NCBI RefSeq assembly: GCF_024305035.1 | Contig: NZ_JAMWZB010000006.1 | Location: forward strand, 1-64,000 | DNA from: Algoriphagus sp. | GTDB lineage: Bacteria; Bacteroidota; Bacteroidia; Cytophagales; Cyclobacteriaceae | Length of the DNA: 64,000 bases | Direction: 5' to 3' | Shown: piece after piece, positions 1-8,614 of the stretch | Position numbering within the stretch: position 1 is the first letter of the stretch | Layout: the number at the start of each line of letters is the position of its first letter | Made by a program: the position numbers and the translations under genes | Notes under the pieces: model-generated | Database searches by the model: none | The model's input: only the letters and a program-made list of their open reading frames with translations | Told to the model about the DNA's origin: nothing

Positions 1-524
1 AAACCTAGCGGGGCAAAATAATTCAAAAAATATGGGGTTGCTCGGGGGGATACAACCAATCTATTACCCAAAGGGTTGAGGACTTTATACGGGTTAAGAA
101 GAATATCTTCAGAAATCCTTTGAGAACCCTCCTTTTTAGCAAAAGGACTTAAATAAATGAGTTCACTATTATTTTTTAGATAAGCAAACCCAGACCCCTT
201 AGGAATCACAAAACTTACAGGATCATACCTGTAAACCATTCCACCAATCGTATCCGGAGGGTTAGGATATACCTTTAAAATATTTCCAACCATTACATTT
301 AACAGAAAAATATCTTTGCTGCCGGAAATCTGAAAAACAAGTGACTTTTCAGATTCAAAAACCTTGATTGGTCCACCCCACATTGGGTGCCGAGCACTTT
401 TCATCATATCCTCATAAAATCCTGAAATGTTAACAGGAAATTTTATAGGGACTTCTTTATCTATAGAAGAATTACATGAACTCAAAACCAAAACACTACA
501 AGCTACTAAAATCAAAAATTTCAT
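1..524 (-). CDS. Predicted beta-rich lipoprotein, propeller-type (C-terminus outside window)
   Basis: The reading frame is open from an ATG at 524 to the window edge, giving about 174 N-terminal residues. The protein opens with a lipoprotein signal (hydrophobic stretch ending VLVLSSC, Cys17), so it should be lipid-anchored in the envelope. The rest is beta-rich with repeated strand-turn patterns like the 6-bladed propeller lipoproteins of Bacteroidota; I do not recognise a specific family. In-frame ATGs at 536 and 542 are alternative starts. It overlaps the end of the next upstream gene (stop at 496) by 29 bases, so the two are probably translationally coupled in one operon headed by the small Cys-rich peptide gene. 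Function unknown. Confidence 0.7.
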   Translation of the reverse strand, partial: MKFLILVACSVLVLSSCNSSIDKEVPIKFPVNISGFYEDMMKSARHPMWGGPIKVFESEKSLVFQISGSKDIFLLNVMVGNILKVYPNPPDTIGGMVYRYDPVSFVIPKGSGFAYLKNNSELIYLSPFAKKEGSQRISEDILLNPYKVLNPLGNRLVVSPRATPYFLNYFAPLG

Positions 525-1686
525 ACTTAACTTCATCTTCATTTAGATTGACATAAAATATATTTGTCATCGGCAAATACAGTCCACTTTCAGCAACAAA
601 TGCATGATATAAATTATAGACACTTCCGGGAAAAATCACCTCTTCGAGCTTACTGAATTCCTCATCTAGAACGATAATTGAAAATGGATTCTTTTGAGTG
701 GATTTATAGTCAATCAGTTCATTTGGATCATAAGGGCGTCCTATGTAAGCAAATCTATAGTAAAGCCTGCGATATGAATCATAGATCAACCGAGGATAAT
801 GAGTCTGTGAAATAGTCAGTCGATCAGATTCCTCTTGACTCAATGGATAGGTTGTTTTCTCGAAGCCTTTGGAAAGTCCACTCTTGCCCAAGTATACTGA
901 CTTCAGATTGAAATCCATGTCAAATACATAAAGAGAATCAGAAGCAAACCAAGAAATGACAAACTCGTTTGAATTATTTAGAGCTTTGGAATGAAAAGAA
1001 AATGACAGTGGCATAGTACTGCCCAAGAAATCAGCAGGCATTTTCAAATGCTGGACTTGTACAGCTGAATCTTTTTCGAGGTAATAAATAAATTCCGGGT
1101 AATGACTTTCAGAAAACTTAGGATTACCTGCGGGATTGCCCAATGTCAATTGCGAAAAAAACAATTTTCCATTGGAAAAAACGGTTGGCATTGTCGGGTT
1201 CGAGGCTTGATTTATAACTTTATCTCGAGGGTTATCTGATTCTATAATAGGGCGGTGCAATGATCTTACTTTTCCATTTTTATCAAACAATCCGAATTTT
1301 GATAGTAAAAAGGAGGTGAATACGAAAATCGAATCCTGATTGTAAAAATGCATTCCCTGAATATTTCTAACTGGAGTAGGTCCATCTTGAGACACATCGA
1401 ATCTATCTTCAATATTCCCATCTTGGAGATTATAAAAGTCAATAGAAGAGTTAATCTGATTTAGTACAACCAGTTTCTCCCTACCATCTATCCTGCCAAT
1501 TTCAAAATAGTTAAAATCGTATCTTGATTTATCATCAATCTTAAGGATTAGGCTATCCTTAAGATAGGCCTGACTATCGATTGATTCGGTAGCCTCGTCC
1601 CTATTTCCAGAACAAGCCATTAAATAAAGCACAAAAAAAATCGGCAGACAAATGTATCTGCCGAGTAGTGATATTCTACCACACAT
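496..1686 (-). CDS. Beta-propeller-type lipoprotein (DUF4221-like)
   Basis: A 396-residue protein with a long N-terminal hydrophobic segment and lipobox LMAC (Cys25), so a predicted envelope lipoprotein. The body has repeated beta-strand blocks typical of the 6-bladed beta-propeller/DUF4221 lipoproteins common in Cytophagales; the family assignment is from overall look, not a search. The ATG lies inside the last codons of the Cys-rich peptide gene (overlap 1676-1686), which indicates translational coupling. Downstream it overlaps a second lipoprotein gene. The same peptide-then-propeller order recurs at 36982-38421. Function is unknown; sensing, binding or exporting the small peptide is a possible role, but that is inference from gene order. 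Confidence 0.7.
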   Translation of the reverse strand: MCGRISLLGRYICLPIFFVLYLMACSGNRDEATESIDSQAYLKDSLILKIDDKSRYDFNYFEIGRIDGREKLVVLNQINSSIDFYNLQDGNIEDRFDVSQDGPTPVRNIQGMHFYNQDSIFVFTSFLLSKFGLFDKNGKVRSLHRPIIESDNPRDKVINQASNPTMPTVFSNGKLFFSQLTLGNPAGNPKFSESHYPEFIYYLEKDSAVQVQHLKMPADFLGSTMPLSFSFHSKALNNSNEFVISWFASDSLYVFDMDFNLKSVYLGKSGLSKGFEKTTYPLSQEESDRLTISQTHYPRLIYDSYRRLYYRFAYIGRPYDPNELIDYKSTQKNPFSIIVLDEEFSKLEEVIFPGSVYNLYHAFVAESGLYLPMTNIFYVNLNEDEVKYEIFDFSSL

Positions 1687-1936
1687 ACGCTCCAGTACAA
1701 GTAGTAGGAGGACCTGCGCAAGCTCCCATCGATGCCGGAGAGGAGCAAATCACAAATAATGCTCCATCTTCCCCTTCACAAACATAAACATCGGCTCCAC
1801 CCTCCTCTCCAGCAAAAAGCTGGCATGTAGGATCCACATAAACTATTCCGCAATCTCCTGCATACGAAAATGTGAATGACATTAAGCAGAATAAAAGCAA
1901 AAAACAGCTTACTTTAATTTTTTTTTGAATTGTCAT
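1676..1936 (-). CDS. Small secreted Cys-rich peptide (NVEALA-like)
   Basis: An 86-residue protein with a Sec-type signal peptide (basic MTIQKKIK, hydrophobic core, likely cleavage after SYA) and a mature part of about 60 residues with six cysteines and no conserved catalytic motif. Cys spacing in the mature part is 8, 14, 10, 8 and 6 residues. This resembles the small exported peptides of the NVEALA type in Bacteroidota by size and neighbourhood, but the NVEALA sequence itself is absent, so membership is uncertain. It is the first gene of an overlapping run with two lipoprotein genes. The mature peptide may form three disulfides. No function can be given from sequence. Confidence 0.7.
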   Translation of the reverse strand: MTIQKKIKVSCFLLLFCLMSFTFSYAGDCGIVYVDPTCQLFAGEEGGADVYVCEGEDGALFVICSSPASMGACAGPPTTCTGAYVW

Positions 1937-2010
1937 AGGTTTTATTAATTAAGTTGTTAAATAATCGGACATTTAAATTTCAACAAATACAAATACAAAT
2001 ACTAAACAAC

Positions 2011-2066
2011 TTTTTATTCAGAAAACGTACTCTTTATTTTGGAATGAGCACGTTTTCTGAAAAAAA
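2011..2066. repeat. Long perfect inverted repeat between M14 gene and peptide gene
   Basis: Arms at 2017-2028 (TTCAGAAAACGT) and 2050-2061 are perfect reverse complements over 12 bases with a 21-base loop. A T run before the left arm and an A run after the right arm can pair further after one mismatch. On the minus strand no U tract follows the stem, so it is not a standard terminator. It lies just after the M14 gene stop and about 80 bases before the Cys-rich peptide start, so it may block read-through, protect mRNA ends or bind a regulator. Confidence 0.7.
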
Positions 2067-2079
2067 CCTTTCCTTAAAT

Positions 2080-4788
2080 TTATTTATAAAGCCCATTGAA
2101 GAGCATTTTAAATGTCCCGTGAGACTGAGCACGGAAGGTAATCTCAGGCCCAAAGGCGTAGAATTTACCCTTACCCATTTGCGCTTCGAAAGCAGTCACC
2201 CCATTTCTAAGGTAGGACTGACCCCAAGCCCATCCACTTCGTAGCGGTTCTTCCTCTCCAAACCAAGCGATGGCTTTCACTCCTTGGTTGGATGCTTCCG
2301 GGCTTAGCCGGAATACCGGCGAACGGTTAAACATGATGTAGGATTTTTCACCCATACCATAATTAATCGGCTGGGTATTGTCTACCTGCATTTCGAGTAC
2401 AGAACCGGGAATGTAATACTTCTCCCCACTGAGCGGACGCGCATTTCCATCAGCATCTATCTCTACCAAGGCGTCTTTTACGGGAAGATTGAAATGGAAA
2501 GCCAATTCAGTAGCAGAACCTACTGAGATTACCTGACCCCCATTTTCGATAAATGCTCGAAGAGCCGGAACCGATTCATCGGCGGTGAAATTACCTAACA
2601 TGTGATGGTATTTTTCCTCGATTTCGGAAGCTTCAGGCTGAGATCGTCCTCCACCTCTGCTTCCTACCGAGGGAATTCCAGGACCGATAAAAAGTAACAC
2701 ATCGTAGTTCTCACTCAGATTTCCTTCATTGATTTCCTTTGGAAAAACCTGCTTGTAATCAAAGTGGAATTGCTCGAGCATCCACCTTACCCATCCCGAA
2801 GGCATAGAACCTCCGTAATAATCATATAATCCAATTCGTGCTGGTTTTACTTCCTTGACTGATCGAGGTCTGGAGCTGGGTTTACCGTAGACGCCATACT
2901 CTTGTGCCGCTTTTTGCAAGATGGATTTTCCACCAGAACCCACAAAAAAGGATCCAGCCGGAAATTCGTCAACAGCGGCTGTGGTTCGATAAACTTTGAC
3001 GTTTGCCTTAAGCAAATCATTCACCGCCATAAAAGCATTATTTCCACGAATATCAAGGAGATAGCCCGAACCATTGGCTAAAGTTTTAGCTGGGGGCGAT
3101 TGAATTTGCCCATAAGGAACTGCTTCAAAAGGACCCTCAAAATCATCCATAACCCGATCAATTTCGGAACCCATCTGAAATGCCAAGGTCCAACCGGCAG
3201 CGTCGTAAGGCCGGATCGGAGGGCCGCCTGGATACAAGAAATCGTTAGGGTGATCCTGTGGCTCAAACATATCGATCACATGGGGACGGAAAGCCTGAGC
3301 CGTTTTGACTACATAAGATCCGGCAGGATAGGATTTTCCATTGACCGTAAAATCCTCAGTGGCTTTATGCACCTGTATTCCAGATTTGATCAAAGCATTC
3401 AGAAACTTAATTGCCGTTGGAAAATCAGCCTGATCGGAAGGCAAAATGTATCCATAGGGATCTTTTCGATCCTGATCTTGGTATACCTGATCGTAAAATT
3501 CCCTAGGTAGACCCGATCTCCAGCCTCCAGCTCGCTGAGCTGTTCCCTCTTCCCGAGCTTTTTCATACGCGTCTTTCACTGCCTGAGCATATTTTGGATA
3601 GGGAGTCCAAGTATCTTTTTGACCTTTCTCGATAGATCTTCTACCCATGAGGTAAATATTGCGTAGCAACTCATCTCCGTGACGCACCGCATGATTGAGA
3701 ATCGCATAATTCAGGGAAACCGAATAATCGATAGACGTCTTGAAATGCCAATCCCGAGGAGTTACAGGATAGGGAGTCCCATTATTTGGAATCAAACGTT
3801 CCGGTACCAAGGGAACTTGAGAAGGAGTAGGATTTCCGATAATTTCGGTCAAAATTCCAATTTGATTATGATAATAAGGTGTGGTGCGCAGACCGCCATT
3901 CCACCAAGTAGAAAAAACCGATCCATCCAATCTCGTGTAGCCTGGACGATCTTCCTGATGCATGCGATTAATCATCGCAGCCCCCACCGCATCCAAACTC
4001 GTAATAATTAAGGGATCAAAAACATGGTTAAAAGGATCTCGATAGGGAGGGCCTGCCACTACAGACCCTGGAGGTCCTGACTGATGGTGATTGTAAATGA
4101 TTTGAGGGATCCACTCTACATATTGTTGCAGAGACATATTGGTGGCCTCGGCCATATTATTCATATAGAAATCTCGGTTATTGTCATGCCCCACATATTT
4201 TTGGTAGAGAACAGGGATATTTTGATCGCGCTGGGTGGGATCTTCCTTTCTCATGTACCAATCGGACATGATTTCCATTCCATCTGGATTCGCATGGACG
4301 AGCAGGATTATGACTTCATCCAAGATTTTTAGTGTTTCCTGATCAGTTCTTGAAGCCAGTTCATACAAGGTCTGAATCAATTGATGCGGCCCGACAACTT
4401 CATTGGCATGCAATCCTCCATCAATCCAAATAACCGGCTTACCTTCGGAAATCAAAGCTTCCGCTTCTTCTCTGCTCATTTCTGCATGAGCCAGCTTTTG
4501 GGAAATCTCTTTGTATTTCTCCAGATTGGGGAAATTCTGTGGAGCTGTGACGATCATCATCGGTTGTTCACGCCCAAACTCGGTTTTACCAATGCTGGTC
4601 ATCATCACTCGGTCGGATGCCTCTGCGACCTTTTTGAAATAAGCCTCGGTCTGACTGAAATTTGCCAGCATGTAGTCGTCTCCGATATCGAAGCCAAAAT
4701 GAGATTTAGGGCTCGGCACCGTTTGGGCTTGCAGTGTAAGACTGCTTACCAAAAATGCCAATGCCCATAGGAATAAACTTTTTCTCAT
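2080..4788 (-). CDS. Secreted M14-family zinc metallocarboxypeptidase
   Basis: A 902-residue protein with a Sec signal peptide ending at LQAQ. The M14 catalytic domain covers roughly residues 30-400: zinc ligands His127 and Glu130 in GGLHANEVVG, the third His in YNHHQSGP (about 234), the substrate-site NNRD motif near 203-206, and the general base Glu315 in GILTEIIGN. The long C-terminal half (about 500-900) contains a region with GPGIPSVGSRGGG and a later beta-rich part, as in the large Bacteroidota M14 proteins with a glutamine-amidotransferase-like C-terminal domain. All catalytic residues are present, so it should be an active periplasmic or extracellular peptidase. Substrate unknown. It stands alone, ahead of the peptide/propeller operon on the same strand; a link with that peptide is only a possibility. 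Confidence 0.88.
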   Translation of the reverse strand: MRKSLFLWALAFLVSSLTLQAQTVPSPKSHFGFDIGDDYMLANFSQTEAYFKKVAEASDRVMMTSIGKTEFGREQPMMIVTAPQNFPNLEKYKEISQKLAHAEMSREEAEALISEGKPVIWIDGGLHANEVVGPHQLIQTLYELASRTDQETLKILDEVIILLVHANPDGMEIMSDWYMRKEDPTQRDQNIPVLYQKYVGHDNNRDFYMNNMAEATNMSLQQYVEWIPQIIYNHHQSGPPGSVVAGPPYRDPFNHVFDPLIITSLDAVGAAMINRMHQEDRPGYTRLDGSVFSTWWNGGLRTTPYYHNQIGILTEIIGNPTPSQVPLVPERLIPNNGTPYPVTPRDWHFKTSIDYSVSLNYAILNHAVRHGDELLRNIYLMGRRSIEKGQKDTWTPYPKYAQAVKDAYEKAREEGTAQRAGGWRSGLPREFYDQVYQDQDRKDPYGYILPSDQADFPTAIKFLNALIKSGIQVHKATEDFTVNGKSYPAGSYVVKTAQAFRPHVIDMFEPQDHPNDFLYPGGPPIRPYDAAGWTLAFQMGSEIDRVMDDFEGPFEAVPYGQIQSPPAKTLANGSGYLLDIRGNNAFMAVNDLLKANVKVYRTTAAVDEFPAGSFFVGSGGKSILQKAAQEYGVYGKPSSRPRSVKEVKPARIGLYDYYGGSMPSGWVRWMLEQFHFDYKQVFPKEINEGNLSENYDVLLFIGPGIPSVGSRGGGRSQPEASEIEEKYHHMLGNFTADESVPALRAFIENGGQVISVGSATELAFHFNLPVKDALVEIDADGNARPLSGEKYYIPGSVLEMQVDNTQPINYGMGEKSYIMFNRSPVFRLSPEASNQGVKAIAWFGEEEPLRSGWAWGQSYLRNGVTAFEAQMGKGKFYAFGPEITFRAQSHGTFKMLFNGLYK

Positions 4789-4977
4789 AAATTTTAGGAT
4801 TGTGTTATTCTTAATTAAGTTCTCAAAATAAGCATTCTTAGGCGCTCTTTAGGAACGAATCCTACCATCAAGCCATTTTTTTACAGGACCGGAAAAATTG
4901 GAGAAAAAAACGGGAATTAGATTCAAAAGAAAATTTGGATTAGATCACCTATCGCTTCACTTGCCATCAAAAATTCT

Positions 4978-4985
4978 TACTTTTG
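4978..4985 (+). promoter_or_regulatory. Bacteroidota -7 element for prs
   Basis: TACTTTTG is an exact match to the Bacteroidota -7 consensus TAnnTTTG, 41 bases before the prs ATG at 5027. A clear -33 TTTG at the right spacing is not seen (TTTGG at 4934 is too far, TTG at 4961 rather close). Confidence 0.5.
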
Positions 4986-5026
4986 TGAGCAAATCCAATC
5001 CAAATCTTCTTCCAAAAAATTCATTC

Positions 5027-5953
5027 ATGTCTGAGGTAAAAATATTTGCGGGCTCCAACAGCAAAAGTCTGGCAGAACAAATCGCAAAAAATTACGGTAA
5101 AAAACTGGGGGACCTTACGCTTTCCCGCTTTAGTGATGGAGAAATGTCTCCTTCGTTCAATGAATCTATTCGAGGCTGCACTGTTTTTATTATTCAGAGC
5201 ACCAATCCTCCCAGTGACAATATTTTAGAGCTTTGCCTGATGATAGATGCAGCAAAGCGCGCGAGTGCTTATAAGGTTTGTGCGGTAATTCCATACTATG
5301 GGTATGCACGACAAGATCGAAAAGATCGACCCAGAGTTTCCATCGCCGCCAAGCTCATTGCCAACATGATCACCTCAGCTGGGGCAGATCGAATTGTAAC
5401 CTGCGACCTACATGCAGGACAGATTCAGGGATTTTTTGATTTGCCATTGGATCATTTGAATGGATCAGCTATCTTTGTGCCCTATTTGAGCCAGCTCAAA
5501 TTGAAAGACATGATTTTTGCAGCTCCTGATGTAGGCGGAGTAGCTCGAGCAAGGGCTTATGCCAAGCATTTTGCAGTAGAAATGGTCGTCTGTGACAAGC
5601 ACAGAAAAAGAGCCAATGAAATTGCTTCTATGCAAGTCATTGGTGATGTTGAAGGAAAAGATGTGATCCTTGTAGATGATTTGGTAGACACGGCAGGTAC
5701 ACTTTGCAAGGCCGCGCAGATTATCAAAGAAAAAGGAGCCAATTCGGTTCGGGCCATTGTAACGCATGGAGTCCTTTCCGGAAAAGCTTATGAAAACATC
5801 GAGAATTCTGTTTTGGAGGAATTAGTCGTAACGGATACCATTCCACTTAAGCAAGAATCATCCAAAATCCACGTGCTGACCGTAGCTGACCTATTTGCCA
5901 AAGCAATTCATGCGGTAACTGGTCACACCTCGATCAGCTCGTTATTTATTTAA
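5027..5953 (+). CDS. prs: Ribose-phosphate pyrophosphokinase
   Basis: Makes PRPP from ribose 5-phosphate and ATP, feeding purine, pyrimidine, histidine and NAD synthesis. The 308-residue product has the usual family length. Visible motifs are the ATP-site YYGYARQDRKDR stretch, the DLHAGQIQGFF segment and the PRPP-binding loop VDDLVDTAGT. The frame stays open upstream to 4898, but MSEVKIFAGS at 5027 matches the normal N-terminus and follows the promoter element at 4978, so the upstream extension is not used. rplY follows after 24 bases; prs-rplY-pth is a plausible housekeeping transcription unit with a terminator after rplY. Confidence 0.96.
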   Translation: MSEVKIFAGSNSKSLAEQIAKNYGKKLGDLTLSRFSDGEMSPSFNESIRGCTVFIIQSTNPPSDNILELCLMIDAAKRASAYKVCAVIPYYGYARQDRKDRPRVSIAAKLIANMITSAGADRIVTCDLHAGQIQGFFDLPLDHLNGSAIFVPYLSQLKLKDMIFAAPDVGGVARARAYAKHFAVEMVVCDKHRKRANEIASMQVIGDVEGKDVILVDDLVDTAGTLCKAAQIIKEKGANSVRAIVTHGVLSGKAYENIENSVLEELVVTDTIPLKQESSKIHVLTVADLFAKAIHAVTGHTSISSLFI

Positions 5954-5977
5954 GAACCAATTTAAAAACACATACTT

Positions 5978-6553
5978 ATGAAAACGCTTGAGATTATAGG
6001 GTTTAAAAGAGCAAATCTCGAAAGCGCAAGCTTGAAAGAAATCAGAGAAGAAGGAAGTGTACCCTGCGTGGTATACGGACCGGGTATCCCTGAGCAAATT
6101 CACTTTCATAGCCCAGCTATCCTATTTCGTCCATTGATCTACACTCCTGAAGTTCACTTGGTAGAGTTGAACATCGAAGGAACTATCATTAAAGCTGTCT
6201 TGAAAGACGCACAATTCCACCCCGTAAGTGAGGCCTTGCTACACGTAGATTTCATGGCTTACACTGAAGACAGACAGATTAAATTTGAAATCCCGGTTAA
6301 AATCGTAGGAAACTCTCCAGGCCTTGCCAAAGGGGGTAAACTAGAGCTTAAAACCAGAACATTGAAAGTAAAAGGTTTGGCAAAGAACTTCCCTGATTTT
6401 GTGGAAGTAGATATTTCAAACCTCGACTTAGGCAAATCATTCAAAGTAGGCGAGTTAAAATCTGATGATTTTGAAATCTTGACCTCTCCAAATGTGTCCA
6501 TCGTGACCATTGGTATCCCAAGAGCACTCAGAGGGAAGAAAGGCGAAGAATAA
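5978..6553 (+). CDS. rplY: 50S ribosomal protein L25/CTC type
   Basis: A 191-residue bL25 of the long CTC/TL5 form: an N-terminal 5S rRNA-binding domain (about 1-95) and a C-terminal beta domain (about 96-185, with VKGLAKNFPDFVEVDIS). It binds 5S rRNA in the large subunit. It starts 24 bases after prs and is followed by a strong terminator at 6574-6606. The acidic/basic tail RGKKGEE is a normal ending. Confidence 0.95.
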   Translation: MKTLEIIGFKRANLESASLKEIREEGSVPCVVYGPGIPEQIHFHSPAILFRPLIYTPEVHLVELNIEGTIIKAVLKDAQFHPVSEALLHVDFMAYTEDRQIKFEIPVKIVGNSPGLAKGGKLELKTRTLKVKGLAKNFPDFVEVDISNLDLGKSFKVGELKSDDFEILTSPNVSIVTIGIPRALRGKKGEE

Positions 6554-6573
6554 TTTCTTGCCAAAGAAAGATA

Positions 6574-6606
6574 AATCCTGCCTCCAAAGGGCAGGATTTT
6601 TTATTT
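6574..6606 (+). terminator. Rho-independent terminator after rplY
   Basis: A 9-base perfect stem (6574-6582 with 6590-6598, AATCCTGCC arm), 7-base loop, followed by a T-rich run to 6606. Confidence 0.88.
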
Positions 6607-6628
6607 TAGCATCCACGAATTCTTACTT

Positions 6629-7189
6629 ATGAAATACCTAATCATTGGCTTAGGCAATATCGGTCCTGAATATGAATTAACACGTCATAATATTGGATTT
6701 TTAACCATTGATCGTCTTGCCGATAAATTCAATGCGTCTTGGAAAAGCGGTAGATTGGCTTTTACCAGTGAAATAAAACATAAAGGTCGCAGCATCCATT
6801 TGATCAAGCCCACAACCTATATGAATCTCAGTGGAAAAGCAGTCAATTATTGGATGAAGGAACTGAATATTTCCAAAGAAAATATGCTTGTTTTGGTCGA
6901 TGATGTGGCCATCCCCTTTGGAAAGCTGAGAATGCGCGCAAAAGGAAGCGCCGCAGGACATAATGGACTGAAAAATATTGAAGCACTTTGTGGAGGCCAG
7001 GATTATCCCCGACTGCGAATGGGAATCGGCGATGATTATCCAAAAGGCCGTCAAATCGATTATGTTTTAGGTCGTTTTACTCCAGCTGAATTTGACCAAC
7101 TGCCCATTATGATGGATAAAGCCATTGAAATGATACTGGGATTTTGTAGTATCGGGATCGCCCAAACGATGACTCAATATAATGATTGA
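6629..7189 (+). CDS. pth: Peptidyl-tRNA hydrolase
   Basis: Releases peptides from peptidyl-tRNAs that drop off ribosomes. The 186-residue protein has the family length and catalytic His20 in LTRHNIGF, the conserved YMNLSG loop (Asn66), Asp91/92 in VDDVAIPFG and the AGHNGLK motif (His111, Asn112). It follows the rplY terminator by 22 bases; the near-consensus promoter may lie in that short gap or transcription may read through. Often next to prs/rplY in bacteria. Confidence 0.96.
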   Translation: MKYLIIGLGNIGPEYELTRHNIGFLTIDRLADKFNASWKSGRLAFTSEIKHKGRSIHLIKPTTYMNLSGKAVNYWMKELNISKENMLVLVDDVAIPFGKLRMRAKGSAAGHNGLKNIEALCGGQDYPRLRMGIGDDYPKGRQIDYVLGRFTPAEFDQLPIMMDKAIEMILGFCSIGIAQTMTQYND

Positions 7190-7198
7190 GGCTTTGGA

Positions 7199-7230
7199 TT
7201 TGGAAATCCATTTTTCAACACCTTACTTTG
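7199..7230 (+). promoter_or_regulatory. Promoter for riboswitch-metZ transcript
   Basis: A -33-like TTTG at 7199-7202 and a near-consensus -7 element TTACTTTG at 7223-7230 (one mismatch to TAnnTTTG) are 20 bases apart, just upstream of the SAM riboswitch. Spacing fits Bacteroidota promoters. Confidence 0.55.
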
Positions 7231-7245
7231 CAACATCAGATTTAG

Positions 7246-7346
7246 ATTTATAAAGAAGAGGTGAGAGAATAGGCTCTGAGACCCTCTGGCAACCATCCGC
7301 TGCGGTGGAAAGGTGCCAAATCCTACCCCAATCGGGAACTATAAAT
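7246..7346 (+). ncRNA. SAM-I (S-box) riboswitch
   Basis: This leader contains the conserved SAM-I blocks GAGGTGAGAG, CTCTGAGACC, CTCTGGCAACC and AAGGTGCCAAATCCTACC in the right order. The closing P1 stem can be seen as ATTTATA (7246-7252) pairing with TATAAAT (7340-7346). It ends about 95 bases before the O-succinyl/acetylhomoserine sulfhydrylase gene, the expected target: SAM binding would shut off methionine synthesis. No clear intrinsic terminator follows, only a T-rich stretch at 7370-7380, so control may be translational or use a weak terminator. Confidence 0.88.
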
Positions 7347-7441
7347 TGGCTTTACACTACCTAATTCCTCTTTATTTTTTCCTGAACCAGGGTTAGATTT
7401 TCTGATCGACTTCTGAAAATAATCATTCAACCCTTATCTCG

Positions 7442-8614
7442 ATGAGTCCACATTTTGAAACCAATGCCGTTCGGATTTCTCCCTCTAAATCCAATCAAAA
7501 AGAGCATTCTGCCCCTATTTATTTGACTTCCAGTTTTACTTTTGACTCTGCCGAAGAGGCAAGGGCTACCTTCGCAGACGAGGTTCCCGGCAATATTTAC
7601 TCTAGATATGCCAACCCAAACTCCGCTGACCTCATCGAAAAAATATGTGCTGCAGAGGGCACCGAGGACGGGATCGCAACCGCATCAGGCATGGCCGCCA
7701 TGTTTGGCAGCATAGCTTCACTTTTGAAACAAGGAGATCACATTCTCGCATCCCGATCTCTTTTTGGCTCCACCCATCAACTGCTGACTAAAGTCTTTCC
7801 CAGATGGGGAATCACCTCCACTTATGGAGACATTTATGATTTTCAAAATTGGGAAAGATTAGTTCAGCCCAATACTAAAATGCTTTTTATCGAAACCCCC
7901 TCTAATCCAGGTCTGGAAATCATTGATTTGGAATGGGCTGGTCAATTTGCAGAAGCGCATAATTTAATTCTTGTCGTGGACAATTGCTTTGCCACCCCTT
8001 ATTTACAACAACCCGCCAAATGGGGTGCCCACCTGGTCACCCACTCAGCGACAAAATACATCGACGGACAAGGCCGAGTCCTGGGAGGTTTGATTTTAGG
8101 ATCAAAAGAGCTGATCAAAGAAGTGCAGTTTTTCACTCGGCACACAGGACCAGCCATTTCTCCATTCAATGCTTGGATTCTTTCCAAAAGTATGGAAACC
8201 TTGGCCGTTCGGATGGATAGACATTGCAGTAGTGCCCTGCGTGTAGCCGAATATTTTGAAAGAAACTCCGCGGTTTTAGAAGTAAAATACCCTTTCCTAA
8301 AATCCCACCCTCAGCATCAGCTTGCCAAGAAGCAAATGAGTCAAGGCGGTGGTATTGTTACGTTAAATCTGGAGGGTGGAGTTGCCCGAGCCCAACGTTT
8401 CATTGATCAACTCCAGCTGATTTCAGTGACGGCTAATTTGGGCGATAGTCGAAGCATCATCACACATCCTGCTTCCACCACGCACAGCAAACTCAGCGAA
8501 GAAGAACGGGAGAAAGTAGGGATTCATCCCGGATTAATCAGACTTTCGGTAGGATTGGAGCATCCCGAAGACATCATTCAAGATGTGGAGCGTGCCTTAG
8601 AAAAATCGAACTAA
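7442..8614 (+). CDS. metZ: O-succinylhomoserine/O-acetylhomoserine sulfhydrylase (Cys/Met PLP enzyme)
   Basis: A 390-residue PLP enzyme of the Cys/Met metabolism family. The Schiff-base lysine is Lys205 in HSATKYIDGQG, with Asp180 in VVDNCFATP holding the pyridine nitrogen and the SRYANPN and ASGMAA motifs earlier. The GQGRVLGG sequence after the lysine is typical of O-succinylhomoserine sulfhydrylases. It would condense an activated homoserine with sulfide to homocysteine. A SAM-I riboswitch directly upstream supports the methionine role. Cystathionine gamma-synthase activity is the main alternative, so the symbol is tentative. It ends at a bidirectional terminator. Confidence 0.9.
   Translation: MSPHFETNAVRISPSKSNQKEHSAPIYLTSSFTFDSAEEARATFADEVPGNIYSRYANPNSADLIEKICAAEGTEDGIATASGMAAMFGSIASLLKQGDHILASRSLFGSTHQLLTKVFPRWGITSTYGDIYDFQNWERLVQPNTKMLFIETPSNPGLEIIDLEWAGQFAEAHNLILVVDNCFATPYLQQPAKWGAHLVTHSATKYIDGQGRVLGGLILGSKELIKEVQFFTRHTGPAISPFNAWILSKSMETLAVRMDRHCSSALRVAEYFERNSAVLEVKYPFLKSHPQHQLAKKQMSQGGGIVTLNLEGGVARAQRFIDQLQLISVTANLGDSRSIITHPASTTHSKLSEEEREKVGIHPGLIRLSVGLEHPEDIIQDVERALEKSN

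Noticed and set aside
1983..2004. Three copies of ACAAAT in a row, CRISPR- or iteron-like
   Set aside because: Too short (6-base units), no spacers, in an AT-rich promoter gap.
1954..2244. Plus-strand open frame of 96 codons
   Set aside because: It overlaps the end of the M14 gene on the other strand, covers the inverted repeat and AT-rich gap, and has no family motif.
3100..3510. Plus-strand open frame of 136 codons inside the M14 gene
   Set aside because: Antisense shadow of a long conserved gene.
4898..5026. N-terminal extension of prs by 43 residues
   Set aside because: The family N-terminus starts at 5027 and a -7 promoter element lies within the extension.
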